Below, piece by piece: positions 1 to 8,934 of a DNA stretch of 35,335 nt (the stretch's first letter is position 1; the number at the start of each line of letters is the position of its first letter). A program made the position numbers and the translations under genes. Under the pieces are notes generated by a model. The model was not told where the DNA came from, ran no database searches, and worked only from the letters and a program-made list of their open reading frames with translations. Source of the stretch: Lachnospiraceae bacterium (lineage in GTDB: Bacteria > Bacillota > Clostridia > Lachnospirales > Lachnospiraceae); NCBI GenBank assembly GCA_024681795.1, contig JAILAD010000038.1, positions 1 through 35,335 on the forward strand, written 5' to 3'.

Positions 1-13
1 ATCCTTGTGTTCG

Positions 14-42
14 GGTGAAAGACACAAACTGTGTCTTTCGCC
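14..42. other. Strong hairpin at the left edge, downstream of groEL
   Basis: Twelve-base arms GGTGAAAGACAC (14-25) and GTGTCTTTCGCC (31-42) pair around the loop AAACT, with one T-G pair. A second, shorter dyad CGGACC/GGTCCG lies at 93-113. Neither has a downstream T-run on the minus strand, so neither is a convincing rho-independent terminator for groEL. The stretch 43-147 holds no gene that I can support. Confidence 0.5.
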
Positions 43-147
43 TTATAAATCCATTGGAAAGTGAATTATATCTACAGTTTTCAAGGTTCAATCGGACCTT
101 TTTTCTTGGTCCGCTGTTTTCATAACTTACTTGACACTACCGTCGAA

Positions 148-1788
<1,641 letters not shown>

Positions 1789-1818
1789 TTATTAATGGTT
1801 AATTATAATGACTGATTC

Positions 1819-2106
1819 TTATTTTAAAATTGCAAGAATATCGGACTGTTTTACGATAATGAATTCTTCCTCGCCGATTTTAACTTCGGTTCCGGTATAT
1901 TTGGAATAGATTACCTGATCGCCGACTGCTACTTCCATCTTTACTTCTTTTCCGTCGGGAAGAGTTCCGGGTCCTACTGCAACAACCTCTGCCTGCTGCG
2001 GTTTTTCCTTGCTCTGTCCGGGAAGAACGATTCCGGATGCGGTAGTTTCTTCTGCTTCAAGCTGTTTTAAAACAACCTTGTCACCAAGCGGTACCAATTT
2101 ACTCAT
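1819..2106 (-). CDS. groES: Co-chaperonin GroES (10 kDa)
   Basis: GroES is the heptameric lid of the GroEL folding chamber. The protein has 95 residues, the usual length. It carries the conserved LGDKVVLKQLEAEE start, the mobile-loop segment TASGIVLPGQSKEKPQQ at about residues 22-38 and the GEEEFIIVKQSDILAIL end. The start is preceded by AGGAGGCAGAAACT, which gives a good Shine-Dalgarno spacing. It is the first gene of the groES-groEL operon, directly downstream of the CIRCE element, so heat-shock control by HrcA is expected. hrcA itself is not in the window. Confidence 0.97.
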   Translation of the reverse strand: MSKLVPLGDKVVLKQLEAEETTASGIVLPGQSKEKPQQAEVVAVGPGTLPDGKEVKMEVAVGDQVIYSKYTGTEVKIGEEEFIIVKQSDILAILK

Positions 2107-2171
2107 AGTTTCTGCCTCCTTCTATTTCGCATTGAATCTTTACTTTACCGATTAATACTTACATATTTTTG

Positions 2172-2198
2172 TTAGCACTCTTTGTTCTCGAGTGCTAA
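2172..2198 (-). promoter_or_regulatory. CIRCE operator (HrcA binding site) of groES-groEL
   Basis: TTAGCACTC (2172-2180), nine bases, then GAGTGCTAA (2190-2198): a perfect copy of the known CIRCE inverted repeat. It lies about 65 bases upstream of the groES start and just downstream of a -10-like hexamer, the usual position for HrcA repression. Confidence 0.97.
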
Positions 2199-2205
2199 CT
2201 ACTGT

Positions 2206-2234
2206 ATAATAGTTTCTTTGCAGACAAAGCGCAA
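2206..2234 (-). promoter_or_regulatory. Probable sigma-A promoter of groES-groEL
   Basis: On the minus strand TTGCGC (2234-2229) is followed after 17 bases by TATTAT (2211-2206). The -10 is good and the -35 is weak. The predicted start falls within the CIRCE element, which fits repression by HrcA. Confidence 0.55.
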
Positions 2235-2447
2235 CCGCAAATAAATCACGATATTAAGTATTTTCTCTGTTTTGCTCTTATTTTCTCGTTTTTTCTCGTT
2301 ATTTTATCGCAGGCATTCACTTTATGCAATCCTTCTTACGCAAAAAACGCCAATCCGGTTCTTCTTCAAATCTTCTTCAAACTAAAATCTCATCGAAAAT
2401 CTAAAGTAACAATTCTCTTGCATATCCTTTTCTTTTTTTTAATATGG

Positions 2448-2456
2448 TGGTATCAT
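2448..2456 (+). promoter_or_regulatory. Possible extended -10 promoter of the diguanylate cyclase
   Basis: TGGTATCAT matches the extended -10 form TGnTATAAT with one mismatch and lies about 50 bases before the gene. I see no convincing -35. The rest of 2235-2447 holds no gene; it has short direct repeats (TTTTCTCGTT twice near 2280-2299, CTTCTTCAAA twice near 2360-2380). Confidence 0.35.
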
Positions 2457-2470
2457 ATATAGTGATTTTT

Positions 2471-2493
2471 TATGGGTAGATAATAAACCCATA
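2471..2493 (+). other. Leader hairpin next to the ribosome binding site of the diguanylate cyclase
   Basis: TATGGGT (2471-2477) and ACCCATA (2487-2493) form a perfect 7 bp stem with a 9-base loop. It ends three bases before the AAGGAG ribosome binding site at 2497-2502. It is far too small for a c-di-GMP riboswitch; it could modulate translation or be incidental. Confidence 0.4.
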
Positions 2494-2508
2494 TTGAAGG
2501 AGCATGAA

Positions 2509-3633
2509 ATGATTAATTTCCTCAGAGGAATTTACAGAAGCATAAAGAATCTTTCGAGCGGCGAAGAAATTCTCTCCGACCGCCGGAAGTTTAATTATAT
2601 TTGTATTTCCTTTGCAATTATCCATCTGGTTTCCCTTGTATTCTTTGCACTGTTAAAAAACGAGCTTCTGGTTGCATTCCATGTACTCGCAATCATACTC
2701 TATTTCGGATTGTTATCGCTTGCAAAAAAGAAACATTATTTTATTGTCAGCCTGATTGCGGAAATTGAAGTACTTGCAGCCGTCAGCCTGATTTCTTTTT
2801 CGTACGGTTCCATGCTCGGATATTCCATGTACTGCTTTGCGATGATTCCGACCATTTTTTATATCACATCCACCGTAAAGGATATGAAGCATAATACGAT
2901 TTACTGCTACATTTTCACCTTTATTACAATGCTCACATACTTTACGATTGTCATCTCCGAACCGTTCTTTACGATTTCGGAAGACTTGTCGATGCATCCC
3001 GTACTGACGCTTTTCATCCGGCTTTTCAACGCGGCGGTAACCTTCCTCTTCTGCGTGGCTTTCTCCCTTCTCTTCGTCTGGGAAATGAAATCCAATACTT
3101 CGCAGTTGCAGCGGAGAAACCAGCAGCTCGTGGAAGTATCCAGAAAGGATCCGCTTACAAAACTTGCAAACCGCAGAAGCATGATGGAAAAATTAAATCT
3201 TTCCATGCACTTTCTGCAGCTTGAGAATCACCCGTTCAGCGTTATCCTCTGCGACATCGATCATTTTAAAAAAGTAAACGACGTTTACGGTCACGACTGC
3301 GGAGATAAAGTTCTCGTTACCGTTGCGGACAGTATCTCATCACAGCTTCGCGACACCGATTTTGTCTGCCGCTGGGGCGGTGAGGAAATCCTGATTGTCA
3401 TTGACGGGCGTCTGCAGACCGCTACCGCAATTGCGGAAAGAATGCGCAGTAATATCGCATCTACCGTGGTGATGCATGAAGGACAGCAGGTCAGTGTTAC
3501 CATGACTTTCGGTGTGGCACAGGCAGAGAAGAACTACCGGATTGAAGACTTAATCCAGCTCGCCGATACCAGACTTTACTACGGCAAGGAACATGGACGT
3601 AACCAGGTCGTATCCCAGGATCTGAAAGATTAG
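2509..3633 (+). CDS. Membrane-bound diguanylate cyclase (GGDEF domain)
   Basis: This protein should make cyclic di-GMP from two GTP. I choose the ATG at 2509 because AAGGAG lies six bases upstream; an in-frame TTG at 2494 would place that site inside the gene. The 374-residue protein has about six hydrophobic segments in residues 30-190, a short helical linker, and a GGDEF domain from about residue 213. The signature reads GGEE (residues 290-293). The motifs DPLTKLANRRS and CDIDHFKKVNDVYGHDCGD are intact. An RxxD inhibitory site (RDTD) lies exactly five residues before GGEE, so product inhibition is likely. The input signal of the membrane part is unknown. The gene is monocistronic, ended by a terminator. 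Confidence 0.92.
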   Translation: MINFLRGIYRSIKNLSSGEEILSDRRKFNYICISFAIIHLVSLVFFALLKNELLVAFHVLAIILYFGLLSLAKKKHYFIVSLIAEIEVLAAVSLISFSYGSMLGYSMYCFAMIPTIFYITSTVKDMKHNTIYCYIFTFITMLTYFTIVISEPFFTISEDLSMHPVLTLFIRLFNAAVTFLFCVAFSLLFVWEMKSNTSQLQRRNQQLVEVSRKDPLTKLANRRSMMEKLNLSMHFLQLENHPFSVILCDIDHFKKVNDVYGHDCGDKVLVTVADSISSQLRDTDFVCRWGGEEILIVIDGRLQTATAIAERMRSNIASTVVMHEGQQVSVTMTFGVAQAEKNYRIEDLIQLADTRLYYGKEHGRNQVVSQDLKD

Positions 3634-3686
3634 GACAGAAAAAACATGTAATAAAATACATCACAGAAAGAAACATACATAGTATG

Positions 3687-3708
3687 AAAGCAGGCTCAGC
3701 CTGCTTTT
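3687..3708 (+). terminator. Intrinsic terminator after the diguanylate cyclase
   Basis: AAAGCAGGC and GCCTGCTTT pair around a TCA loop and end in a short T-run. It lies 53 bases downstream of the stop codon and separates the gene from the ABC-F gene. Confidence 0.8.
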
Positions 3709-3735
3709 ATGCGGAAAAGAAAGGATTTATGATTC

Positions 3736-5373
3736 ATGATTTCAGCAAACAACGTTTCCCTTCGATTTGGGAAAAAAGCACTCTTTGAAGACGTTAACAT
3801 CAAGTTTACCGAAGGAAACTGCTACGGTTTGATCGGAGCCAACGGTGCCGGCAAATCGACTTTCTTAAGAATTCTTTCGGGGGACCTGGAGACCACGACC
3901 GGTGACATTACCATCACTCCCGGACAGCGTCTCTCCGTACTCGAACAGGACCATTTCAAATACGACGAGTATACCGTAATGGATACCGTAATTCTCGGTA
4001 ACCCCAGACTCTACGAAGTCATGAAGGAAAAAGACGCCATTTATGCAAAAGAAGATTTTTCCGATGAGGACGGCATCCGCGCAAGCGAACTCGAAGGGGA
4101 ATTTGCGGAGATGGACGGATGGGAAGCAGAATCCAATGCCGCCAACCTGTTAAACGGTCTCGGCGTGGACACGGAATTCCACTACTCTCTCATGAAGGAT
4201 CTGGACGGTAACTTAAAAGTCAAGGTTTTACTCGCCAAGGCACTTTTCGGAAACCCGGACATCCTTTTACTCGATGAGCCCACCAACCATTTGGATCTGG
4301 ACGCGATTGCCTGGCTCGAGGAATTTTTAATCAATTTTGACAACACCGTTATCGTGGTATCCCACGACCGTTATTTCTTAAATAAAGTCTGCACTCATAC
4401 CGCAGACATTGACTACGGCAAAATTCAGTTATATGCCGGCAATTATGATTTCTGGTACGAATCCAGCCAGCTTCTCATCCGTCAGATGAAGGAAGCGAAC
4501 CGTAAAAAAGAGGAAAAAATCAAAGAGCTCCAGGAATTCATTTCCCGTTTCTCCGCGAATGCCTCCAAATCCAAGCAGGCAACCTCAAGAAAAAGAGCAC
4601 TGGAGAAAATCGAGCTGGAAACCATCAAACCCTCCAGCCGTAAATATCCTTATATCGACTTCCGTCCCGACCGCGAAATCGGAAACGAAGTACTTACGGT
4701 GGACGGAATTTCCAAAACAATTAACGGGGAAAAAGTACTGAATAATATCTCGTTTATTTTAAACCGTGATGATAAAGTTGCATTCGTCGGAAGCAACGAA
4801 ATTGCCAAGACGACTCTGTTCCAGATTCTCGCGGGGGAAACGGAACCGGATGAGGGAACCTACAAATGGGGAGTTACCACTTCTCTCGCATATTTCCCGA
4901 AGGACAATACAAAAGAATTTGACAATGACTTAACCATCGCGGACTGGCTCATGGGCTACTCTCCCGTCAAGGATATCACGTATGTCCGCGGTTTCCTCGG
5001 AAGAATGCTCTTTGCCGGTGAAGACGGGGTAAAGAAAGTCCGGATTCTCTCCGGTGGTGAGAAAGTCCGCTGTCTTTTAAGCAAAATGATGATCAGCGGT
5101 GCAAACTGCTTAATTCTGGATGAGCCCACCAACCACCTCGACATGGAATCCATTACCGCCTTAAACAACGGTCTGATTAAATTCCCGGGTGTGGAACTCT
5201 TCTCCTGCCATGACCATCAGTTTGTACAGACTACGGCAAACCGCATTATGGAAATCATGCCGGACGGTTCCTTAATTGATAAGATGACCACCTACGATGA
5301 ATACCTCGAAAGCGATGAGATGGCAAGAAAGCGCACCATTTACGTAGCGAAACGCGAGGATGACGAAAACTGA
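3736..5373 (+). CDS. ABC-F family ATPase, YbiT/YkpA-like
   Basis: ABC-F proteins are soluble twin-cassette ATPases that act on the ribosome; they do not transport. The 545-residue protein has a first cassette with Walker A GANGAGKST (34-42) and Walker B LLLDEPTNHLD. A lysine/glutamate-rich linker helix follows at about 245-285, and then a second cassette with LSGGEKVRCLLSKM and LILDEPTNHLD. The HDHQFVQTTANRI switch region is typical of the YbiT group. Two motifs are degenerate: the first signature reads DLDGNLKVKV rather than LSGGQ, and the second P-loop reads GSNEIAKTT, without two of the usual glycines. The first trait is known from YbiT-type proteins. No antibiotic-resistance role can be read from the sequence. 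Confidence 0.9.
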   Translation: MISANNVSLRFGKKALFEDVNIKFTEGNCYGLIGANGAGKSTFLRILSGDLETTTGDITITPGQRLSVLEQDHFKYDEYTVMDTVILGNPRLYEVMKEKDAIYAKEDFSDEDGIRASELEGEFAEMDGWEAESNAANLLNGLGVDTEFHYSLMKDLDGNLKVKVLLAKALFGNPDILLLDEPTNHLDLDAIAWLEEFLINFDNTVIVVSHDRYFLNKVCTHTADIDYGKIQLYAGNYDFWYESSQLLIRQMKEANRKKEEKIKELQEFISRFSANASKSKQATSRKRALEKIELETIKPSSRKYPYIDFRPDREIGNEVLTVDGISKTINGEKVLNNISFILNRDDKVAFVGSNEIAKTTLFQILAGETEPDEGTYKWGVTTSLAYFPKDNTKEFDNDLTIADWLMGYSPVKDITYVRGFLGRMLFAGEDGVKKVRILSGGEKVRCLLSKMMISGANCLILDEPTNHLDMESITALNNGLIKFPGVELFSCHDHQFVQTTANRIMEIMPDGSLIDKMTTYDEYLESDEMARKRTIYVAKREDDEN

Positions 5374-5384
5374 TAACTTACCAA

Positions 5385-5412
5385 AGAGCCGGAATACCCG
5401 GCTCTGTTTTTT
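5385..5412 (+). terminator. Intrinsic terminator after the ABC-F gene
   Basis: AGAGCCGG (5385-5392) pairs with CCGGCTCT (5398-5405), followed by G and six T. It lies 12 bases after the ABC-F stop and just before the ribosome binding site of the next gene. Confidence 0.88.
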
Positions 5413-5429
5413 CAAAACAAAGGAAAAAA

Positions 5430-7154
5430 ATGAACGCGATTGATTTACATGTACACTCCACATATTCGGACGGCACAATGACCCCCGCCGAACTTCTGAA
5501 ACTTGCGGAAGAAACCGGACTTGCCGCATTTGCCTTAACGGACCACGACGCCACGAAAGGTCTGGATGAAATCCTCGCCCTTTCCGCTTCTTCACCGGTT
5601 GAAGTGGTTCCCGGTATTGAAATTACCACTGCCGTCCCCGGTAAGGACATTCATATTCTCGGATATTACATCAATTATCACCGGCCGGAACTTCAGGAAT
5701 TTCTGAAAGATCTGGTCCGGAAACGGGAGGACCGCAACCGCAGGATGTGCGAACGTCTTCACGATGCCGGTCTTTCCATTACATATGATGCCCTTCGCGC
5801 ATCCGTTTCCCCGAATACGATTCTGACTCGTATGCATTTTGCAAGATTTTTGTTAAATGCCGGAGACGTCTCTTCCCTGGACGAAGCATTCAGCCGGTAT
5901 CTTGGGGACCGCTGCCCCACTTATGTGCATCGTGAAAAAGTTCTGCCCGAAGATGCGGTACGGATTATCCGAAAAGTCGGCGGAGTTCCTGTTCTCGCGC
6001 ATCCGATTCTTTACGGTTTTTCCGACGAAAAACTGGAGCATCTGGTTGCATCCTTAAAAGACGCCGGCCTTGCAGGGATTGAAACGGTATACAGCACTTA
6101 CCGTGCTGCCGATGAAAGACAGATCCGGTCTCTTGCAGACAGATATGACCTTATTATGACGGGTGGCTCTGATTTTCACGGAAGCAATAAACCACTGATC
6201 AAACTCGGCAAAGGTATGGGAAAGCTGTTCATACCGGAGGAGTTTCTTGACAATATTAAGGCAGAATATCTCAGAAACTATTCCTGCAGCCCTCAAAAAC
6301 CCGATAAAGTCGACTCCGAAGCGACCGTTCGTAACGCTGACATTCCCGCTCCCGTCCCGGGACTTCTGACGTTCGATATGGACGGAACCCTCCTTGACGA
6401 TCACAAACAAATAACTCCGAAAACAAGAGAAGCTCTGGAAAAGGCAATCCGAAAGGGATACCGCTTTACGATTTCCACGGGTCGCCCCCTTACGAGTATT
6501 TTAAGGCTGGTCGACTCCCTTGACCTCCGTAAATATAACCCTTTAATCAGCGCCTTCAACGGCGGATGTATTTATGATCTGAATGAAGAAAAATTGCTGT
6601 ATAAAGAAGTTCTGGACAAAGAAACCGCCGAAACAATCAAGAAAATTGCACTCTCCCACGGGCTTCATTTTCATACCTATACCGAACGCGAAGTGATTTC
6701 CGAACGGGACACCGAAGAAGTTCGCTACTACTCAAAATACGTCGGTCTCGAATACCGTGTATGCAATAATGTATTGGAGGAAGAACCCTGCCCATACAAG
6801 ATTATCATCATGCATTTAACGGACCGTTCGAAACTCGAGGAAGTGCAGGAAGAAGTTTTAAAACGTCTGTCCGGCCGGGTACAGTGCCTGTTCAGCAACA
6901 ATACTTTCCTTGAAATGATACCGGTAAGCTCGGGCAAAGATGTTGCCCTTCGGAAAATGTGCGAAACGGAAGGTATTCCTTTTGAACAATCATATGCGTT
7001 TGCGGATCAGGACAATGACATTACCATGCTGCGTGCTTCCGCACACGGAGTCGCCCTTGTAAACGGTTCAACGGGCGCAAAAAAAGCCGCCGGATACATT
7101 ACCTTTCTGGATAATAATCACGACGGCCTGGTTCCTTTTCTGGAAGCTCTTTAA
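5430..7154 (+). CDS. PHP-domain phosphoesterase fused to a Cof-type HAD-IIB phosphatase
   Basis: Two hydrolases are joined in one 574-residue chain. Residues 1-285 form a PHP domain with metal-binding motifs HVHSTYSDG (7-15), TDHD (37-40), GIE (62-64), LAHP (189-192) and GSDFHG (246-251). This type usually removes phosphate from nucleotide or nucleoside bisphosphate ends. After a linker at about 286-311, residues 312-574 form a Cof-like HAD-IIB phosphatase: DMDGT (316-320), STGRP, a lysine in SSGKDVAL, and ADQDNDITML near the end. All catalytic aspartates are present, so both halves look active. The ribosome binding site AAAGG precedes the ATG. The substrate pair is unknown; sugar phosphates or nucleotide phosphates are possible. 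The gene is convergent with the Dabb gene, 15 bases between stops. Confidence 0.88.
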   Translation: MNAIDLHVHSTYSDGTMTPAELLKLAEETGLAAFALTDHDATKGLDEILALSASSPVEVVPGIEITTAVPGKDIHILGYYINYHRPELQEFLKDLVRKREDRNRRMCERLHDAGLSITYDALRASVSPNTILTRMHFARFLLNAGDVSSLDEAFSRYLGDRCPTYVHREKVLPEDAVRIIRKVGGVPVLAHPILYGFSDEKLEHLVASLKDAGLAGIETVYSTYRAADERQIRSLADRYDLIMTGGSDFHGSNKPLIKLGKGMGKLFIPEEFLDNIKAEYLRNYSCSPQKPDKVDSEATVRNADIPAPVPGLLTFDMDGTLLDDHKQITPKTREALEKAIRKGYRFTISTGRPLTSILRLVDSLDLRKYNPLISAFNGGCIYDLNEEKLLYKEVLDKETAETIKKIALSHGLHFHTYTEREVISERDTEEVRYYSKYVGLEYRVCNNVLEEEPCPYKIIIMHLTDRSKLEEVQEEVLKRLSGRVQCLFSNNTFLEMIPVSSGKDVALRKMCETEGIPFEQSYAFADQDNDITMLRASAHGVALVNGSTGAKKAAGYITFLDNNHDGLVPFLEAL

Positions 7155-7169
7155 AAGCGGAATCGCATA

Positions 7170-7466
7170 TTATTCTTCATAATCGAAACAGCTGCGCACG
7201 GAAGTAAACGGACGTACTTTCGTGTCTGCAACTTCCACATGTGCAGGATGTACGGAATATCCTTTTAACGCATCCACGCTTTCAAAGGAAGAGTCCAGCA
7301 TCAGATCCGTGTTGGAACTGTCAAGTCCTTCGGTAATTACCTTAATGTCCGTAAGTCCCGGAATCTTTCCCTTCAGTCCTTCCAGGCCTTCCTTGATTGC
7401 CGCCTTTACTTCATCCTTGTTTGCAACTTCTTCTTTCAGTTTCCAAAGAATCACATGTTTTACCAT
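7170..7466 (-). CDS. Dabb-domain protein (stress-responsive A/B-barrel family)
   Basis: This is a small ferredoxin-like fold protein of 98 residues starting MVKHVILWKLKEE. The VKHVILWKLK strand, the central IKVITEGLDSS segment and the HPAHVEV motif are typical of the Dabb (stress-responsive dimeric A/B-barrel) family. The start at 7466 is supported by an AAGGAAAG ribosome binding site; a longer reading frame to 7532 has no such site. It lies 71 bases downstream of xth on the same strand. Members of the family form dimers, but their function in most Clostridia is not established, so I assign only the family. Confidence 0.8.
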   Translation of the reverse strand: MVKHVILWKLKEEVANKDEVKAAIKEGLEGLKGKIPGLTDIKVITEGLDSSNTDLMLDSSFESVDALKGYSVHPAHVEVADTKVRPFTSVRSCFDYEE

Positions 7467-7537
7467 CTTCTCTTTCCTTTCCCTTTTTTCAGATGTTTTT
7501 CTCTGTTGTGTTTCCGGTCGTATGTCCGGCATATCTT

Positions 7538-8290
7538 TTACTTTAAAACCAGCTCCACCGGACAGTGGTCGGACCCCATAACCTCCGGGTGAATCGAAGC
7601 ATCCTCTATTCTGTCTTTCAGTTTTTCGGATACCACGAAATAATCAATACGCCATCCCGCATTCTTCTCCCTGGCATGAAACATATAGGACCACCAGGAG
7701 TATGCATCTTTTCTGTCCGGATAGAGATAACGGAACGAATCCACATAACCGCTCTCTAATACCTTTGTAAAGCAGGCTCTCTCTTCGTCCGTAAAACCTG
7801 CATTTCCGCGATTGCTTTTCGCATTTTTCAAATCGATTTCCTGATGTGCTACATTTAAATCACCACAATAAATAACCGCTTTCTTTTTTTCCAGTTTCAG
7901 AATATAAGCAAGGAACGCTTCTTCCCAGGTCTGCCGATAGGCAAGGCGCGTCAGTTCCCTCTGAGCATTCGGAACATAAACGACAATCATATAAAAATCA
8001 TCAAATTCCGCCGTGATTACCCGCCCCTCATGGTCGTGTTCTTCCACACCGATTCCGTAAGTTACGGATAACGGCTCTGTTCTCGTAAACAGTGCCGTTC
8101 CGGAATATCCCTTTTTCTCGGCATAATTCCAGTACTGATGGTAACCGGGCAAATCCAGGTCATGCTGTCCTTCCTGAAGTTTGGTCTCCTGCAGACAGAA
8201 AATATCCGCATCCAGAGCTTGGAAGGAATCCATAAAGCCTTTGGTAAGGCATGCACGAAGCCCGTTTACATTCCATGAAATCAGTTTCAT
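7538..8290 (-). CDS. xth: Exodeoxyribonuclease III (AP endonuclease)
   Basis: This is a Mg-dependent 3'-5' exonuclease and apurinic/apyrimidinic endonuclease of base excision repair. The 250-residue length fits the family. The full motif set is visible: WNVNGLRA (residues 6-13), QETKL, GYSGTALFTR, the catalytic CGDLNVAH segment, NRGNAGFTDEER, WRIDYFVVS and the terminal SDHCPVEL with the catalytic His/Asp pair. The start is preceded by an AAGGAAGAAAG site. It follows maf on the same strand with a 64-base gap that contains a palindromic repeat overlapping the maf stop. Confidence 0.96.
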   Translation of the reverse strand: MKLISWNVNGLRACLTKGFMDSFQALDADIFCLQETKLQEGQHDLDLPGYHQYWNYAEKKGYSGTALFTRTEPLSVTYGIGVEEHDHEGRVITAEFDDFYMIVVYVPNAQRELTRLAYRQTWEEAFLAYILKLEKKKAVIYCGDLNVAHQEIDLKNAKSNRGNAGFTDEERACFTKVLESGYVDSFRYLYPDRKDAYSWWSYMFHAREKNAGWRIDYFVVSEKLKDRIEDASIHPEVMGSDHCPVELVLK

Positions 8291-8334
8291 AATATTCTTT
8301 CTTCCTTTTTCGGCAGTTATTTTTGTAACAATTT

Positions 8335-8359
8335 TGTAATGGGGTCAGGCACCATTACA
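8335..8359. repeat. Palindromic GGGGTCAGGCACC-type repeat overlapping the maf stop codon
   Basis: TGTAATGG (8335-8342) and CCATTACA (8352-8359) are perfect inverted arms around GGTCAGGCA. The core GGGGTCAGGCACC resembles intergenic palindromes of the REP type. The right arm contains the maf stop codon (8355-8357). No T-run follows, so it is not a standard terminator. Only one copy is in this window. Confidence 0.5.
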
Positions 8360-8933
8360 GAATAATCTTTCCGTTTCGAATCAGCCGGCAAAATTCACCG
8401 ACCGGGAATCCCACAACATTGGTATAATCGCCTTCGATTCCGGTCACGAATTTTCCTCCGAGTCCCTGAATTCCATATGACCCGGCTTTGTCCATCGGTT
8501 CACCGGTATCAATATATTCCCGGATTTCTTCATCCGGAAGTTCGTCAAACGTCACCTTTGTCTCCGAATGAAAAACCAGTTTTCCTTCCGGTGTAAGTAC
8601 ACAGACTCCCGTAAATACGCTGTGTGTATCTCCGCTTAATGATTTCAGCATCCGGAACGCATCTTCTTTATCCTTCGGCTTACCCAAAACCTCGCCTTTA
8701 TGATACACGATCGTATCCGCGCCGATTACGGACTCTGAACCCGAAAGTCTTTCAAAAACAGCCTGTGCTTTTCTGGCTGCCAGTTCTTCTACAATCTGAT
8801 CCGGTGAAAGTCCCGGCTCCACGCTTTCATCCGCCTCAGCCGACAAAACCGTAAACTCCGTAATATTGCCGAGCAGTTCCTTTCTTCTCGGAGAGTTGCT
8901 TGCAAGAATCCAGGTATGTTTCCTCTTCTCCAT
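8355..8933 (-). CDS. maf: Maf-family nucleoside triphosphate pyrophosphatase
   Basis: Maf proteins hydrolyse dTTP/UTP or modified nucleoside triphosphates to monophosphates and are linked to septum formation in Bacillus. The 192-residue chain has the signature LASNSPRRKELL (10-21), the GADTIVYHKGEVLGKPKD block with the catalytic aspartate, and the AGSYGIQGLGG segment. The start ATG is one base past the ppk1 stop, so the two are very likely translationally coupled. Its position between polyphosphate kinase and exonuclease III suggests a housekeeping operon for nucleotide and phosphate handling. Confidence 0.93.
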   Translation of the reverse strand: MEKRKHTWILASNSPRRKELLGNITEFTVLSAEADESVEPGLSPDQIVEELAARKAQAVFERLSGSESVIGADTIVYHKGEVLGKPKDKEDAFRMLKSLSGDTHSVFTGVCVLTPEGKLVFHSETKVTFDELPDEEIREYIDTGEPMDKAGSYGIQGLGGKFVTGIEGDYTNVVGFPVGEFCRLIRNGKIIL

Positions 8934-8934
8934 C

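Noticed and set aside
93..113. Intrinsic terminator of groEL
   Set aside because: The CGGACC/GGTCCG stem has no T-run downstream on the minus strand; its T-run lies in the loop.
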